Shown piece after piece: positions 1 to 10,247 of a stretch of 64,000 nt of DNA. A model generated the notes under the pieces. It did no database searches, was not told where the DNA came from, and saw nothing but the letters and a program-made list of their open reading frames with translations. Source of the stretch: Fistulifera solaris (Eukaryota; Bacillariophyta; Bacillariophyceae; Naviculales; Stauroneidaceae); assembly GCA_030295235.1 (NCBI GenBank), contig AP026133.1:186001-250000 (forward strand), written 5' to 3'. Made by a program: the position numbers and the translations under genes. Numbering within the stretch: position 1 is the stretch's first letter; the number at the start of each line of letters is the position of its first letter.

Positions 1-1
1 T

Positions 2-1624
2 CGGTTGGCATTGGTCGACGCTCAACGCAAAGAACGATTAATACCGGCCGAAGGCTTGTTGGAACACGCCAAGCGTATTACCGTCGTCGATCATCATGTC
101 GATCAAGATTCCGATATCGCGGCCGATGATTATGTCGTCGACAAGGTTGGGAGTGTGACCACATTAATAGCCGAACGCTTGCAACAGCAACAAGTCTTAC
201 TGACGGAAGCGGAAGCGACACTGCTGGCTTTGGGGATTCATGCCGATACGGGCAATTTGTGTTTTGACAATACGACACCCCGGGACGCCTACTCGTTGGC
301 GTGGTGTTTGTCGCAGGGGGCGAGTCAAACGGCGATTGCCGAACACGTCAATTCACCGCTCAGTCCTGAGCAACAGAGTGTTTTGACGCGGGCGCTGTTG
401 CACGTTAATACGACCGTTGTCAATGGCGTCACGATATCGACGGTACTGTTGCAAGCGGATGCTTTTATACAGGGCCTGGCGGCGGTGACACAAGATGCGT
501 TGGAATTGAGCAGCAGTGATATTTTCTTGATGGGGTTAGTGTATGGATCCTCGAAGAGAAAAGATGATTTCTCTGTCTCGGTACAGGCTCTACTACCCTC
601 CTTGTCACCACCCAATAAGGATGTTGCTCAAACGGAACAATTTTTACGTGATGCTTTTCGTGAGCGAGATTTAGACCAGTCTGGAGATTTGGATGCCAGG
701 GAAATAAGTCGCGCCTTGAACCAAGCTGGAGTAGTGACCACTCCGTCACAAATTCAAAAGCTGGTCCGTGCTATGGATACCGATGGCGACGGCCAAGTAG
801 ATTGTCAGGAATTCGTGGATTTTGTCATGGCGCAGCAGCAAAAGCAACAGCAGCAGACCAAGAAGAATCACATGATTGTGATTGGTCGTGTGAAAGCCAG
901 TGCCAACTTGAAGGACGTGAAATTGAATCATCTGCTAGAACCGTTTGGAGGGGGCGGACACCCGAAAGCAGCCTCGGCCACGTTACGAGTCTTTGAGGAA
1001 ACCCAGGCCGCCGAGATTTTGCAATCGCTGGTCGACCAACTGGTGGAACACGCATTACCTGAACAAGCCACGGTAGCTGATTTCATGATGAGTCCAGTGT
1101 TGTCGGTGACCCCCGACATGACCGAAGTACAGGTAGAGCGCCTCTTTACACGCTTGGATGTCCGGGCCCTGCCGGTGGTCAATCCGACCGACAACACTGT
1201 CATTGGATTAGTCACTTACAAAGAAGTGGCTGCCGCGAAGCAACGGTTGTGGAATAAAGAACAGAAGCGTCAGCAACAAGAACAACAGGCTTTAGCAAAG
1301 GGTGCCTCACTTCCCGTGACGGATGAAAAGCAATTGCACACGACTGTCAAAGCATGGATGAAACAGCATTTTCAGACCGTCGAAGCGAGTGCGACGATGC
1401 AAGATGTGGAATTGATTTTGTTGGAAAACGACATCGGCTGTATACCGGTAGTTGAGACGGGGACTCAAACGTTGGTAGGAATGGTAACACGGACGGATTT
1501 GTTACGCCAACATCGCTATTACCCGTCTCTCCCGTACCACAACAAAGGCATGGCCGATTCGATTGCCGCCCGAAAACCCATAATTGAATTGCGGAAACGA
1601 CTGAAACAGTTCGATATTGAATGA
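2..1624 (+). CDS. DHH/DHHA1 phosphoesterase with inserted EF-hands and two CBS domains (5' partial)
   Basis: The frame is open from the window edge, so the true start lies upstream. The protein begins with the DHH phosphoesterase core: 'VVDHHVD' (metal-binding DHH motif, about residue 28) and 'GIHADTGNLCF' with 'TTPRDA' (about residue 77). Two canonical EF-hand loops follow, 'DLDQSGDLDARE' (about 222-233) and 'DTDGDGQVDCQE' (about 258-269), then a Q-rich linker and the DHHA1 signature 'GGGGHPKAAS' (about 315-324). Two CBS domains (about 352-410 and 445-505) finish it. DHH-DHHA1-CBS-CBS is the layout of the N-terminal half of some bacterial tRNA nucleotidyltransferases, but no polymerase domain follows before the stop. 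The DHH core suggests hydrolysis of a phosphodiester or pyrophosphate. Calcium control through the EF-hands and nucleotide sensing by the CBS pair are inferred. No intron is needed in the visible part. Confidence 0.85.
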   Translation, partial: RLALVDAQRKERLIPAEGLLEHAKRITVVDHHVDQDSDIAADDYVVDKVGSVTTLIAERLQQQQVLLTEAEATLLALGIHADTGNLCFDNTTPRDAYSLAWCLSQGASQTAIAEHVNSPLSPEQQSVLTRALLHVNTTVVNGVTISTVLLQADAFIQGLAAVTQDALELSSSDIFLMGLVYGSSKRKDDFSVSVQALLPSLSPPNKDVAQTEQFLRDAFRERDLDQSGDLDAREISRALNQAGVVTTPSQIQKLVRAMDTDGDGQVDCQEFVDFVMAQQQKQQQQTKKNHMIVIGRVKASANLKDVKLNHLLEPFGGGGHPKAASATLRVFEETQAAEILQSLVDQLVEHALPEQATVADFMMSPVLSVTPDMTEVQVERLFTRLDVRALPVVNPTDNTVIGLVTYKEVAAAKQRLWNKEQKRQQQEQQALAKGASLPVTDEKQLHTTVKAWMKQHFQTVEASATMQDVELILLENDIGCIPVVETGTQTLVGMVTRTDLLRQHRYYPSLPYHNKGMADSIAARKPIIELRKRLKQFDIE

Positions 1625-1912
1625 TAGAATTTTTCTCCGACCGATATGCGCCATGATCCCATCACTTAGTCTATTCCTGCAATTTACCAGCCATACTCCT
1701 GAAACGCTTGCTACGCGATGACCTTGATTCGAATAAGACTGCAGTAAAAACTATGCTAACACCGAAATCCAATGTCCACTAAAATAATGAAGCATAGATT
1801 ATTCTTGACGACCCGGATCATATGTCATCTTGCCAAGTTGATGACTCTAGAATTCCAGCAGGGTAATGGGTATCATGATACTGTAATCTTTTGTTATAAT
1901 TATTCTGCTTCT
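1625..1912. other. Convergent intergenic spacer
   Basis: AT-rich spacer between two convergent genes. It presumably holds both 3' untranslated regions. No coding signal, repeat or RNA gene is visible. Confidence 0.5.
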
Positions 1913-2639
1913 TTACTGTGCACCGTAATCACATTGATATTCCGATTGTGACAGAATTAAGGCCGCAATTAATCCATACAATCCCAAGTTGGACGCAAAT
2001 ACTTGAATCAACACGGTTCCCACAAATAGCGCATCACCACTACTCGTGACTTGTCCACCACTATCTCCCGTAAATCCCATTTTCTTCCATGACGCCGCCA
2101 TATGCGATTGCGCTCCGACCGCCCTTGTGCCGGCATCGGCCGCAATCCCAATCGCCAATCCCGACGCCAAACTGCACAAGCCACAACACAAGCCGGCCGC
2201 GAGGTGCGAAAAGCCATTGTATTGTGAATAGGTAGCAAACCCGTCCGCCGCGGGCATGGTAAATTTTCCATTCAAAATAACGGCGACAATGAGTCCATAA
2301 ATGCCCAAAACACCCGCCATGACGACTGGAATAATATTTTTCATTAACAGTTCGGGTGATCGGACGCCCATGGCCATGAGACCTTGTCCCGCTTTGGCCG
2401 TCCCGTACGCGCCGCCGAGGTCTTTTTTTGGGGGGAGAGAGAGTGAGAGAAAGGTGACTGTCAGAGAACAAACACAGATGATCTTATCAACAATCATTAC
2501 GTTGAAACGACGACTTACTCGCAAAAACGACCGCACTAGCAATTCCGGCAAAGCCCAATACGGGTGCCCAATGAGGACACGTATAACTGAAATTCGCATC
2601 ATTGAGACCATTGTTTTCGTAATAATTCTGTTCGGCCAT
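1913..2639 (-). CDS. V-type ATPase proteolipid subunit c-like protein lacking the transmembrane glutamate
   Basis: Two exons: 2639-2519 and 2421-1913, joined across a 97-base GT..AG intron (2422-2518). The splice restores '[16 protein letters not shown]', the standard start of a proteolipid c subunit, and gives about 209 residues (family usual about 165). Four membrane segments are present, with the family signatures '[15 protein letters not shown]', 'GLASGLAIG'-like glycine runs and '[20 protein letters not shown]'. In V-ATPase c, helix 4 carries the proton-binding glutamate in 'F-(S/A)-E-V-L-G-L-Y-G'. Here that position is serine (codon 1993-1991). About 20 extra residues lie between helices 3 and 4. 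The family would put it in the V0 ring of an endomembrane proton pump. Without the carboxylate it may be a non-translocating ring member or have another membrane role. The family assignment is firm, the function is not. Confidence 0.85.
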
Positions 2640-3354
2640 ATTGTTGTGTTAATTTTGAAGGAACGTAAACTAATATATAGATATATATATAGGAGAGACG
2701 ACTGGTGTAAATTCTTTCTTCTTCTATTTTTTCAACTGCAACCACACAAAGCCCATCGCAACAACACGTCTTTTTTGCGTTTCGACGTGGTTTGTCAAGA
2801 GAACGACGAGTAAAAAACGCGTGTGCGACGAAAATTCCATCAGATGGTTGGTTCATCAGCGATCAACGGATAATCATGTCATAGTATAAATACTCATAAA
2901 TATAAGGTCATGAAGACTGTAAAGCAAGGAGACAGTTCACTCATTTGTGGCCATAGAGCGAGCCGATCCCATACGGTACTAATACTTAAACGCGCTTCCT
3001 TCATCAACGGACATGCGGCAACCAAGGTCAAGATTGGAATTAGTCACGGTCAGATCGTCATTACCACTATGGCTATTTCTTCAACCCTTTTCTTCGTCCA
3101 CTGTGTATGAGACGTTTTGCTTGACACGCAATAACATTTCCTTCCTTCGAGGAACAACAATTGCAATCTACTCCTATTATTATTGTCGTTCCAACTGTGC
3201 ATTTGCGCGACGCCCTCGTTCCTTGCTTTCAATCGAACTGTAGAAAGAAGCTAGTCTGACTGTGTTGATTTCGGAAAGAGAGAAAGTGAAATCACTTCCA
3301 AGAGCCTTTGACGAACATTGAAAGTTCCTTACCTGTCTTTTTGTACAAATAGTC
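2640..3354. other. Divergent intergenic region
   Basis: About 700 bases between the divergent proteolipid and kinase genes, presumably holding both promoters. A short 'atatatagatatatata' stretch lies near 2672-2690. No credible coding region or RNA gene seen. Confidence 0.5.
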
Positions 3355-5775
3355 ATGATTCCCCTCCGACAACTCCTCTTCATCTTCGGCGGATTGTTCT
3401 GCATAGAGAATCAGGTTTCAGCCTTATCAAGTACAACTATCAATCCTACCAGTCGCTTGCAAAAAGCACGATTGTTGTTGGAAGAATATACCTCCTCCGA
3501 AGCACTTTTACTCAACGGCACCAACCAGGAGGATACTTCCCCCAATGCCGTAGCATCTTCCACCTGGCGGAATGGTCATTTAGTAGGCAACGAGAAAGTC
3601 GTGACACGTTGGTCGCAAGGCGTCCAAGTGGCGGAACCCGTCAAACGGTACGATCCCATCTTAGCCCAACAACAACTCTTTCGTCAACCGACCAAATGGT
3701 TGGTTCGGAACGTTCAAATTGCCTGGCCACTGGGATGGTGGGCGGTCGGTGTTATTACCGATTATATCTTTCAAGAGAAAAACAATCGACGAAAACGGGC
3801 GGAGCAATTGCGGCAAGCCATTTCCAGTCTCGGTCCAGCCATTATCAAGGCCGGACAAGCCTTGAGCAGTCGTCCCGATCTGTTGCCCGCGGAATATTTG
3901 GAAGAATTACAGAAATTACAAGATGATGTACCGCGATTTCCCAATGAAGTGGCTTTTCGGGTGGCCTGTGAGGAATTGGGTATTGACGACTTTGAAAGTG
4001 TCTTTTTGTTGGAACAAGAAGAACCCGTGGCGGCGGCGTCGATTGGGCAAGTCTATAAAGCGCGATTGCAAGCCAATGGAGATGTAGTTGCTCTCAAAAT
4101 TCAACGACCCAATTGTGAACAAGTGATTGCTTTGGATTTGTACATTTTGCGATGGTGGAGTGGCGTTTACAATCGCATTTTTCAAATATTGCAGCGTGAT
4201 ATTGACTTGCAAGCTGTTATGGATGATTTTGGGGAGTTGATTTATCGTGAGATTGACTATATTGCCGAGATGTCCAATGCACAACGCTTTCAGGAGCTCT
4301 ATGCCGGCGTGCGGGATGTCTTTGTGCCCAGGGTGTATTCGGAATTGACGACGAGTAAAGTACTTACGATGGAATGGGTGGATGGATTTCGTTTGACGGA
4401 TCAAGACAGTTTACAAAAGTATGGACTCGATAAAAGTGCTCTGGTGGATACGTTGGTGCAGTGTACCTTGAAACAGATTCTTGAAAATGGACTTTTTCAC
4501 GCTGATCCGCATGTACGTTAAGTGATGTTGAGTTTGGTTTGACTATTGAGCAAACTTTTCTTAACTTGCTGAATTTTTTCTAACTTTTTCTTGCCAACAG
4601 GCGGGAAACTTGCTGGCTACCCCCGATGGACGCTTGTGTTATTTAGATTTCGGTATGATGAGTTATGCAGCACAAAATCAACGCAATGGATTCTTGTTAG
4701 CAGTAGTTCACATTGTCAACAGAGATTGGGCGGCACTGGTACAGCTGTACGTTCAACTTGGTTTCATTCCAGCGGGTACCGATTTGGAACCCATTCAAGT
4801 GGCGTTAGAGCGAGCACTCCCAGATGTGTTAAATGCAGATATTACCGAACTGAACTTCAAGAACGTCATTAACAAGTTGGGCGATGTAAGTGTGAAACGA
4901 CTCGTTCGCTGTTCTCGTTGTGCGATTCTCACATGCCCTTGACTCGCTCATCAAAGATTATGTACACGTATCCCTTTTCACTGCCACCCTTCTACATAGC
5001 CATTATTCGTTGCCTAGGCGTCTTAGAAGGGCTTGCTATTCAAGTTGATCCCAAGTCACGTATTATAAGTAAAGCTTATCCTTACATCGCTAGTCGGGTT
5101 TTAACCGATCCTCAAGATCCACTCCAAGAAGCTTTCAAGAGATTAGCATTCACTCCTGAAGGATCCATCCGTACGGAACGGCTAGAAAGTTTGTTGGATC
5201 AAGCAAAAGACGCTTCTGGTTACGATGTGACTGCTGCTTTGAACTTGTTGGTGGATAAGTATTTACTAGCGCCAGATTCCGATCGACTTCTGGAGCAAAT
5301 GTCTGATCAAGTTGTACAAGCGGTGGATACTTTGGGCTTGGAAACCGTTGAGTACCTGGCTAGAGCAGGCCAAGCGCTGGCCATCAATGATGAAGTCGCT
5401 GCTGTTCGTGCTTTTCGCTCAATACAGCAGCTGCTAGATGCCAGAGTTCGAGCGGATAGCGAAAACGAGGGCGAATCGCCAAAATGGGAAACGTCTTTGG
5501 AGTTGCCGGAAATGCCTCCAACTATGAGAAGGTCCCAGAAAATTTTTGACCTATTGCTATCGCAATCGGCAGAAGGTAGCGATCCTGCCAAATTTGTTCC
5601 GCTTGTACGGAAACTAATACAAGACGAACGCATTAGGCGGTCTGCGCAGGACGTAGTGGCTCGTGTCGGTGAACGAGTTCTGAGCCGAAGCTTGCGAAGT
5701 ACTTTTGGGCTACCGCCTCCCCTTTTCGGAAAAGCAAGCTCACTCTCCACCGTCACGGAAGACCGAGAGAAATAA
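3355..5775 (+). CDS. ABC1/UbiB-family atypical protein kinase, probably plastid
   Basis: Three exons: 3355-4512, 4601-4885 and 4957-5775. The introns are 88 and 71 bases with GT..AG ends. The first splice restores the catalytic 'HADPHAGNLLATPDG', and the second restores 'PFSLPPFYIAIIRCLGVLEG', typical of the family. The product is about 752 residues. Diagnostic motifs appear in order: 'KAGQALSSRPDLLP' (KxGQ motif, about 165), 'AAASIGQVYKARL' (Ala-rich loop), 'VALKIQRP' (lysine), 'EIDYIAEM' (ExD), 'MEWVDG', 'HADPH' and 'LDFGMM' (DFG). The start gives a hydrophobic leader ending 'QVSA' followed by Leu, compatible with a diatom plastid signal. Relatives act in isoprenoid-quinone and lipid metabolism of plastids and mitochondria. 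The target here is unknown. A second family member lies at 18.4-20.0 kb. Confidence 0.9.
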
Positions 5776-6281
5776 TATAGTGTTTAATAGATGATTGGAT
5801 CGTTTCGATCTACCAGTAATGTTCTCGTACAGACTGATTCTAGATACGCACTGCATTTGGTTGATTGTTGTTTTTAATTTCCAATCGTTACTTTCTTATT
5901 GGCGTAAAGCTAAGTGCCAATGTCGTGTGTCATAACAAGAGTAACCTTAGCTGTTTCTCTGGATGCGATCGACTTAACTTGATGAAAGAATTTTTTTTAC
6001 TTTTCCTAGGGTTTGGACCCAATAAATTTCACTTTCACGTCACACCGAGAACTTGAATGTGTTCTCATTTCCAGGAAGCAACCCCAACGTTGCGAACTGG
6101 TCATGTGAGAACACTATCGACGTTTCATTGATTCGAATGATAAATCGGTCTGGGTCATCCGAGTAGAGATCACACCATCATTCTTGGCTGTACGAAATGA
6201 CAAGACACCACCAGTTTCATTTGCTGAAGTCTCCATCTTTCTAGACATTCCATTGTAACAAAAACAGCGAAAAGTGCAACC
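5776..6281. other. Intergenic region
   Basis: About 500 AT-rich bases. They hold the 3' end of the kinase transcript and the upstream region of the acidic/H2A locus. No supported gene or repeat. Confidence 0.4.
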
Positions 6282-7720
6282 ATGAGTGACAAACTAAGTG
6301 AAAAGGTTGGCGAGGACTCGGTCGCAGAAGAAGATCTGCCGACGGTTTCTGTCGTGGACGTCGACATTCATCAAAGAACAGAAACTGTCACTCTTCCCGC
6401 ACGAGGAAGGAAAAGGCTTTCGACCCTAATGTCAAGGACAAGCACCGAAAAGAGGGTCACCAGAGCGTCGCGTCGCTTGAAAGGGAATGAACCCTTGGAC
6501 GTGTCGGTTCACCGGAACAAAGAGGGAACTGGAATACTTGACGACAGAAACGAGAAAGAAAAAGTAGACGCGTTTGACAATGGGAGAGACAGAGTTACGG
6601 AAGCGACGTCCCATGACGACGATTCCTCGGGAAAAGATTACCGAAGAGATGCCGGAATATGAGTCTCAAAAGAAAAAAGCTAGCACTCCAGCTCACGGGC
6701 TAGCAGGAGTTACCGGAGAACCGTCGCATACTAACCGAGATGAGGAAGCCGAAAAAGGTCAAGTAAAGAGCCTGAAAAAGTGACCGCAGAAATGTCTGGC
6801 TACGAGAGCGATAAGGAACTTGAAGAAATGGACATTGACGAGACTGAGAAGGAAACTAAAAACTTAGGCCAAGAGTCGGAAGATTCGGAAACGAGCAGTG
6901 AACAAGGGGCCACAGAGATGACTGATCAGGAGAATGTAGAAGCAAATGAAAAGGTCTCGGATAAGGAGCCTGTAGAAATGGACTCCGGACAGACGGACAA
7001 TGGGATCGAAGGCATGTCGGACGTAGAGAAGCCGTCAGGAACAACGAAGCACGAGAGCGTGAGCGGAGCAGCAACCATGGTAAATAACGAGCCGGGACAG
7101 GAAACGGGAAAGATACCGGGTAATGAGCAAGAAAAGAAAAGTGAACAATCATCGGATAGCAGGAGCGAACCGAGTGAAATGTCAGAGAATGAGACTGAAC
7201 AAGGAGAAGAAGTCTCGAGAAAGGATTTTGAAGCCAAGAATGCACAAACATCGGATAGCAAGAGTGAAGACCCGCCAGAAAATGAAGCTGAACAAGGAAA
7301 GGAAGCTCAAGGTTCCCAAGAGGCAAATGCGAAGACATCTGACGACAAGAACGAAGACCAAATGTCAGAAGATGATTTTGACGAAGGATATAGGGTGTCA
7401 GAAAAGGGACTCAAGCAGGGGACTGCGGGACAAGACAAGAATAAAAAGCAAGACGCAGACACGTCTGACTACGAAAGCGCCAAGGAAACAGAGGGAGTGT
7501 CGGACGAGGAGCCGGAGAAGAAAGCAGAAGAGTCTGGAGAGAAGAGCGGTAAGGGAACTGAAGGTTTGGCGAAAAGCGAGAGTGAACAGGAAAACAACAA
7601 GTTGGACGAACACGAGAGTAAGAACGAAACAAAGGCCGAAGACAAAAGCGCCAAGAAGTCACCCAGCGTCTCCAAGAGCGAAAAAGGAACAACGTCCAAA
7701 AAGACCGCCAAAGCCGCATC
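6282..7720 (+). CDS. Acidic, lysine/glutamate/serine-rich low-complexity region upstream of histone H2A
   Basis: An open frame starts at ATG 6282 (a basic N-terminus with 'RGRKRLS'), closes at 6662 and is open again from about 6744 to 7946. A second frame is open at 6574-6783 between them, so at least two frame changes are needed to read it as one gene. The composition is extreme: Glu, Lys, Ser, Asp, with loose repeats around 'SDSKSE', 'SGYESDKE' and 'SDYESAKE'. It could be an independent acidic nuclear protein, or the long N-terminal tail of the H2A reading frame that starts just downstream, because the last part ('[14 protein letters not shown]') becomes basic like a histone tail. I recognise no domain. 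Base composition is purine-rich and unlike the neighbours. Confidence 0.4.
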
Positions 7721-7741
7721 TGAAAGGCGTCCATTTCTCGG

Positions 7742-8128
7742 AAAAGGAAAAGACCGTGGATATGGAAAGGAAAAGGAGGACGCGGAGCCCGCACATCGAC
7801 GAGTAGTTCGACCCGCGCCGGTTTGCAATTCCCCGTCGGTCGTATCGGACGTTACTTACGTGAGGGCAAGTACGCTTCGCGCATGGGAGCCGGGGCACCG
7901 GTCTATCTTGCGGCTGTCCTCGAGTACTTGTGCGCTGAAATCTTAGAGTTGGCGGGTAATGCGTGTCGTGACAATAAGAAAACCCGAATTGTTCCCCGTC
8001 ACATCACCTTGGCCGTGAAGAACGACGAGGAGTTGAATGGTTTGCTGGGCGATGTGACGATTGCGTCGGGTGGCGTTTTACCCAGCATCCACCCTGTATT
8101 GTTACCCAAGAAGACTGTAATTTCGTAG
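7742..8128 (+). CDS. H2A: Histone H2A (5' end unresolved)
   Basis: The frame reads a canonical H2A: tail '[15 protein letters not shown]', then '[20 protein letters not shown]', the histone fold ('[18 protein letters not shown]', '[18 protein letters not shown]'), docking domain and end 'LLPKKTVIS'. It is the core nucleosomal type rather than H2A.Z. No ATG lies in this frame between the stop at 7721-7723 and the tail, so the N-terminus must come from another frame, either a spliced upstream exon or a frame change from the acidic region at 6282-7720. The first in-frame ATG after the tail would delete part of the fold and is not credible as the start. Product identity is certain, the 5' structure is not. 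Confidence 0.9.
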   Translation, partial: KRKRPWIWKGKGGRGARTSTSSSTRAGLQFPVGRIGRYLREGKYASRMGAGAPVYLAAVLEYLCAEILELAGNACRDNKKTRIVPRHITLAVKNDEELNGLLGDVTIASGGVLPSIHPVLLPKKTVIS

Positions 8129-8437
8129 ATGACCATTACGCAACCGATATAATCGCTTTATCGATATTCGCAAGTGTAGGTAGTAAGAACAATCGAAAAA
8201 AGCCCGCGGCAAAGACTCTGCGCTGAACTGAAGTTCGGGATTGCCTTAGCTCTTTCCATGAGATACAGCAGACATCGTAGCATGAGGAAAGTGACATGAA
8301 GAGAACGAATGGGTAACAATAGGGTCGTTGAAGTGGATAGCGCGTCGTGGAGCCATAACCCTAACCAAGCAACAAGATAACAGGGAGCTGTACTGAAGGT
8401 ACAGTACGGTAACCTGGTACCATACCAGCTACGTAAG
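8129..8437. other. Intergenic spacer
   Basis: About 310 bases after the H2A stop. It contains 'ggtacc' at 8416-8421 but no gene. A histone 3' stem-loop was looked for and not convincingly seen. Confidence 0.4.
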
Positions 8438-9314
8438 TCAAAGATTATTGATAACCCTAAAAATAACCCTACTACACCCAGTGTACTTGTATCTCTTTGC
8501 AGAGATCTTCGCTGCTGTTGTTCTCGTTCCCCTCCTTTCTCGTTTACTCCACACTTTTCCCCTCATAATATTATCCCAAGTTACATCGACGGAACACACT
8601 CGCATGTTGCACCAGAGGGGGGCATAGTAGAGGGGGCAGCAGCAGCAGTTCACTCCACATTGCAAACCTGTCTCTCCGGGACAACAGGACAAACCTTGAC
8701 AAGTCAAACCATTCTCAAATCCAACGCGTTCACAAGCGTCCTTCGTTTCATCACAGGCAAAATTCCCAATTCTATTTTGTGTGATTACGATAGCGCCGAT
8801 GGCAACGGCCGCTGTCGCCGCCAACACTGCTGCCGGCACACCAGCAAACAATGCGGCGGCCGCCACGGCCAAGAGTTGTCGCCGGAAGAGTGCTCCCAAG
8901 ACTGCTTCGAGCGGGAAGTAGAGCAAAGGCGTCACTGCATAAGGCTTCCAATTCTTTGCACTCATCAATTGTGTTACACTCTGAATCACTATTACCACAC
9001 TGCGCAGCCGACCAAAAAAGTCCGGCTGTTTTCGAAGTCGTATCCATGATAGCAACACTAGCGTCACGCGAGCGCTCGCTATAGCATAGTCCAACATTTC
9101 CTGGTAGCAGATAGAGCCCGCGGACAAAGACGCTTCCGCTGGCCGCAAGGAGGCTCACGCAAACATCTAGGTCAAAATCATCGCCATTGGAAGCTGCCAA
9201 TTCCGTGCAGTTCACGTCAATGGCGAGACTTCCCACAATGTCCACTGCTCTGGTACGAGCTCCGAGGAAAGAGGTGATGTTGTTTAGTTCACTTACGTCA
9301 AAATCGCATTCCAT
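8438..9314 (-). CDS. Uncertain cysteine-rich membrane protein, two overlapping frames
   Basis: Two minus-strand frames overlap. The upstream one (9314-8772) looks protein-like in its first part ('VDIVGSLAIDVNCTEL', 'CGNSDSECNTIDECKEL'). The downstream one (9148-8438) contains a strong hydrophobic alanine-rich helix ('LLAVAAAALFAGVPAAVLAA') and then a dense cysteine block ('CCPGETGLQCGVNCCCC'). A switch of frame at roughly 8890-8930 would give one luminal-Cys / membrane / Cys-tail protein. I found no good intron there. A 'gac|gtaagt' donor-like site right after the first ATG complicates the 5' end. No family recognised. Confidence 0.4.
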
Positions 9315-9736
9315 GGTTCGAGCAAAGGCTGAAGCTTCACCAGGAGAGGGTACGCCCGTAGGAGGCGCATCTCGGCAACGGAAGTGGGAAAAGAGGAAAG
9401 AATGGCATGTTTCCGACTGATTATTGTTTCACTCGGTGGCTTCCGATATACACCGTGCCGGATACCTTGGCATTGGGATTGTGATGGTATGAGAATAAAG
9501 GAGCGAGCAGCCAATGCAGCAAAATGTTGTTGCACGTTATTTTTTCTTCCACCATTCACGAAGGTCCTGCTTCCGAATCCTTCGAAGTGCTTTTAAATAA
9601 TACATTGGACGGTCCCTGTTCCGGGCAGTAGGTAATTGGTAATTGGTACCAGGTACTGATCTTTTCAATTTACCGTAGTCCGTAAAGGTACCAGGTATCG
9701 GCTTCTAGGGCTTTAATAATAAAATACCTTCTACCT
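9315..9736. other. Intergenic region left of the retrotransposon
   Basis: Contains 'ggtacc' twice (9645-9650, 9687-9692) and a 'accttctacc'-type pyrimidine stretch directly before the element. Bases 9732-9736 (tacct) are the left target-site duplicate. No supported gene. Confidence 0.5.
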
Positions 9737-10142
9737 TGACAGATAGTTGGATCACTCACGACTCCTTTTTTTGAGTCGCGGTCATTGGGTTTTTCCGCAA
9801 GACAACGCTGTGACACAAACAGTATGTCTAACACGGATTGAGGATTTTTGATTCGGGAGTATCACAGTTTCTCGGCGTGAGATAAACGAGCTTTCTAATC
9901 ACAATATTTTGATCTGTCTTTGCCTCGTTATTCGTTTATTCGTTTACCGCCTTGTGTTTCTCCCCTTTTGCGTTGGAGGAGCACTTGTTGACCGATTGTA
10001 ATACACTATACCCCTCCTGGATAGTGTGCTGAAGCGTAGGGTCGCGCCTACTTTCCTCTCGTTCGATTGTTGTTGTCTCTCCCGTTTGGTCGAGGGTGAC
10101 TAACGATTACAACAGAGGTGCAATTCCTTTGAGTAATTGTTA
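9737..10142 (+). repeat. 5' LTR of the copia element
   Basis: 406 bases beginning 'tgacagatag' and ending 'gtaattgtta', repeated at 16407-16809. The short imperfect inverted ends are TGACA and TGTTA, so the LTR ends TA rather than the usual CA. No clear initiator-tRNA primer site was recognised right after it. Confidence 0.95.
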
Positions 10143-10247
10143 GATTAACAGTCGCAACGATTCTCTCGTTGAAGCTTATCTGTCTACACAGGTTACTCTC
10201 GTCCGTTTGGTTGATTCGTTCTTTCATTCTTCGTTCATTACCGCATC

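Noticed and set aside
7123-7806. Lysine/arginine-rich frame overlapping the acidic region
   Set aside because: It is the shifted reading of a GAA/AAG-rich sequence. It lacks domain content, and the acidic frame or H2A explains the region better.
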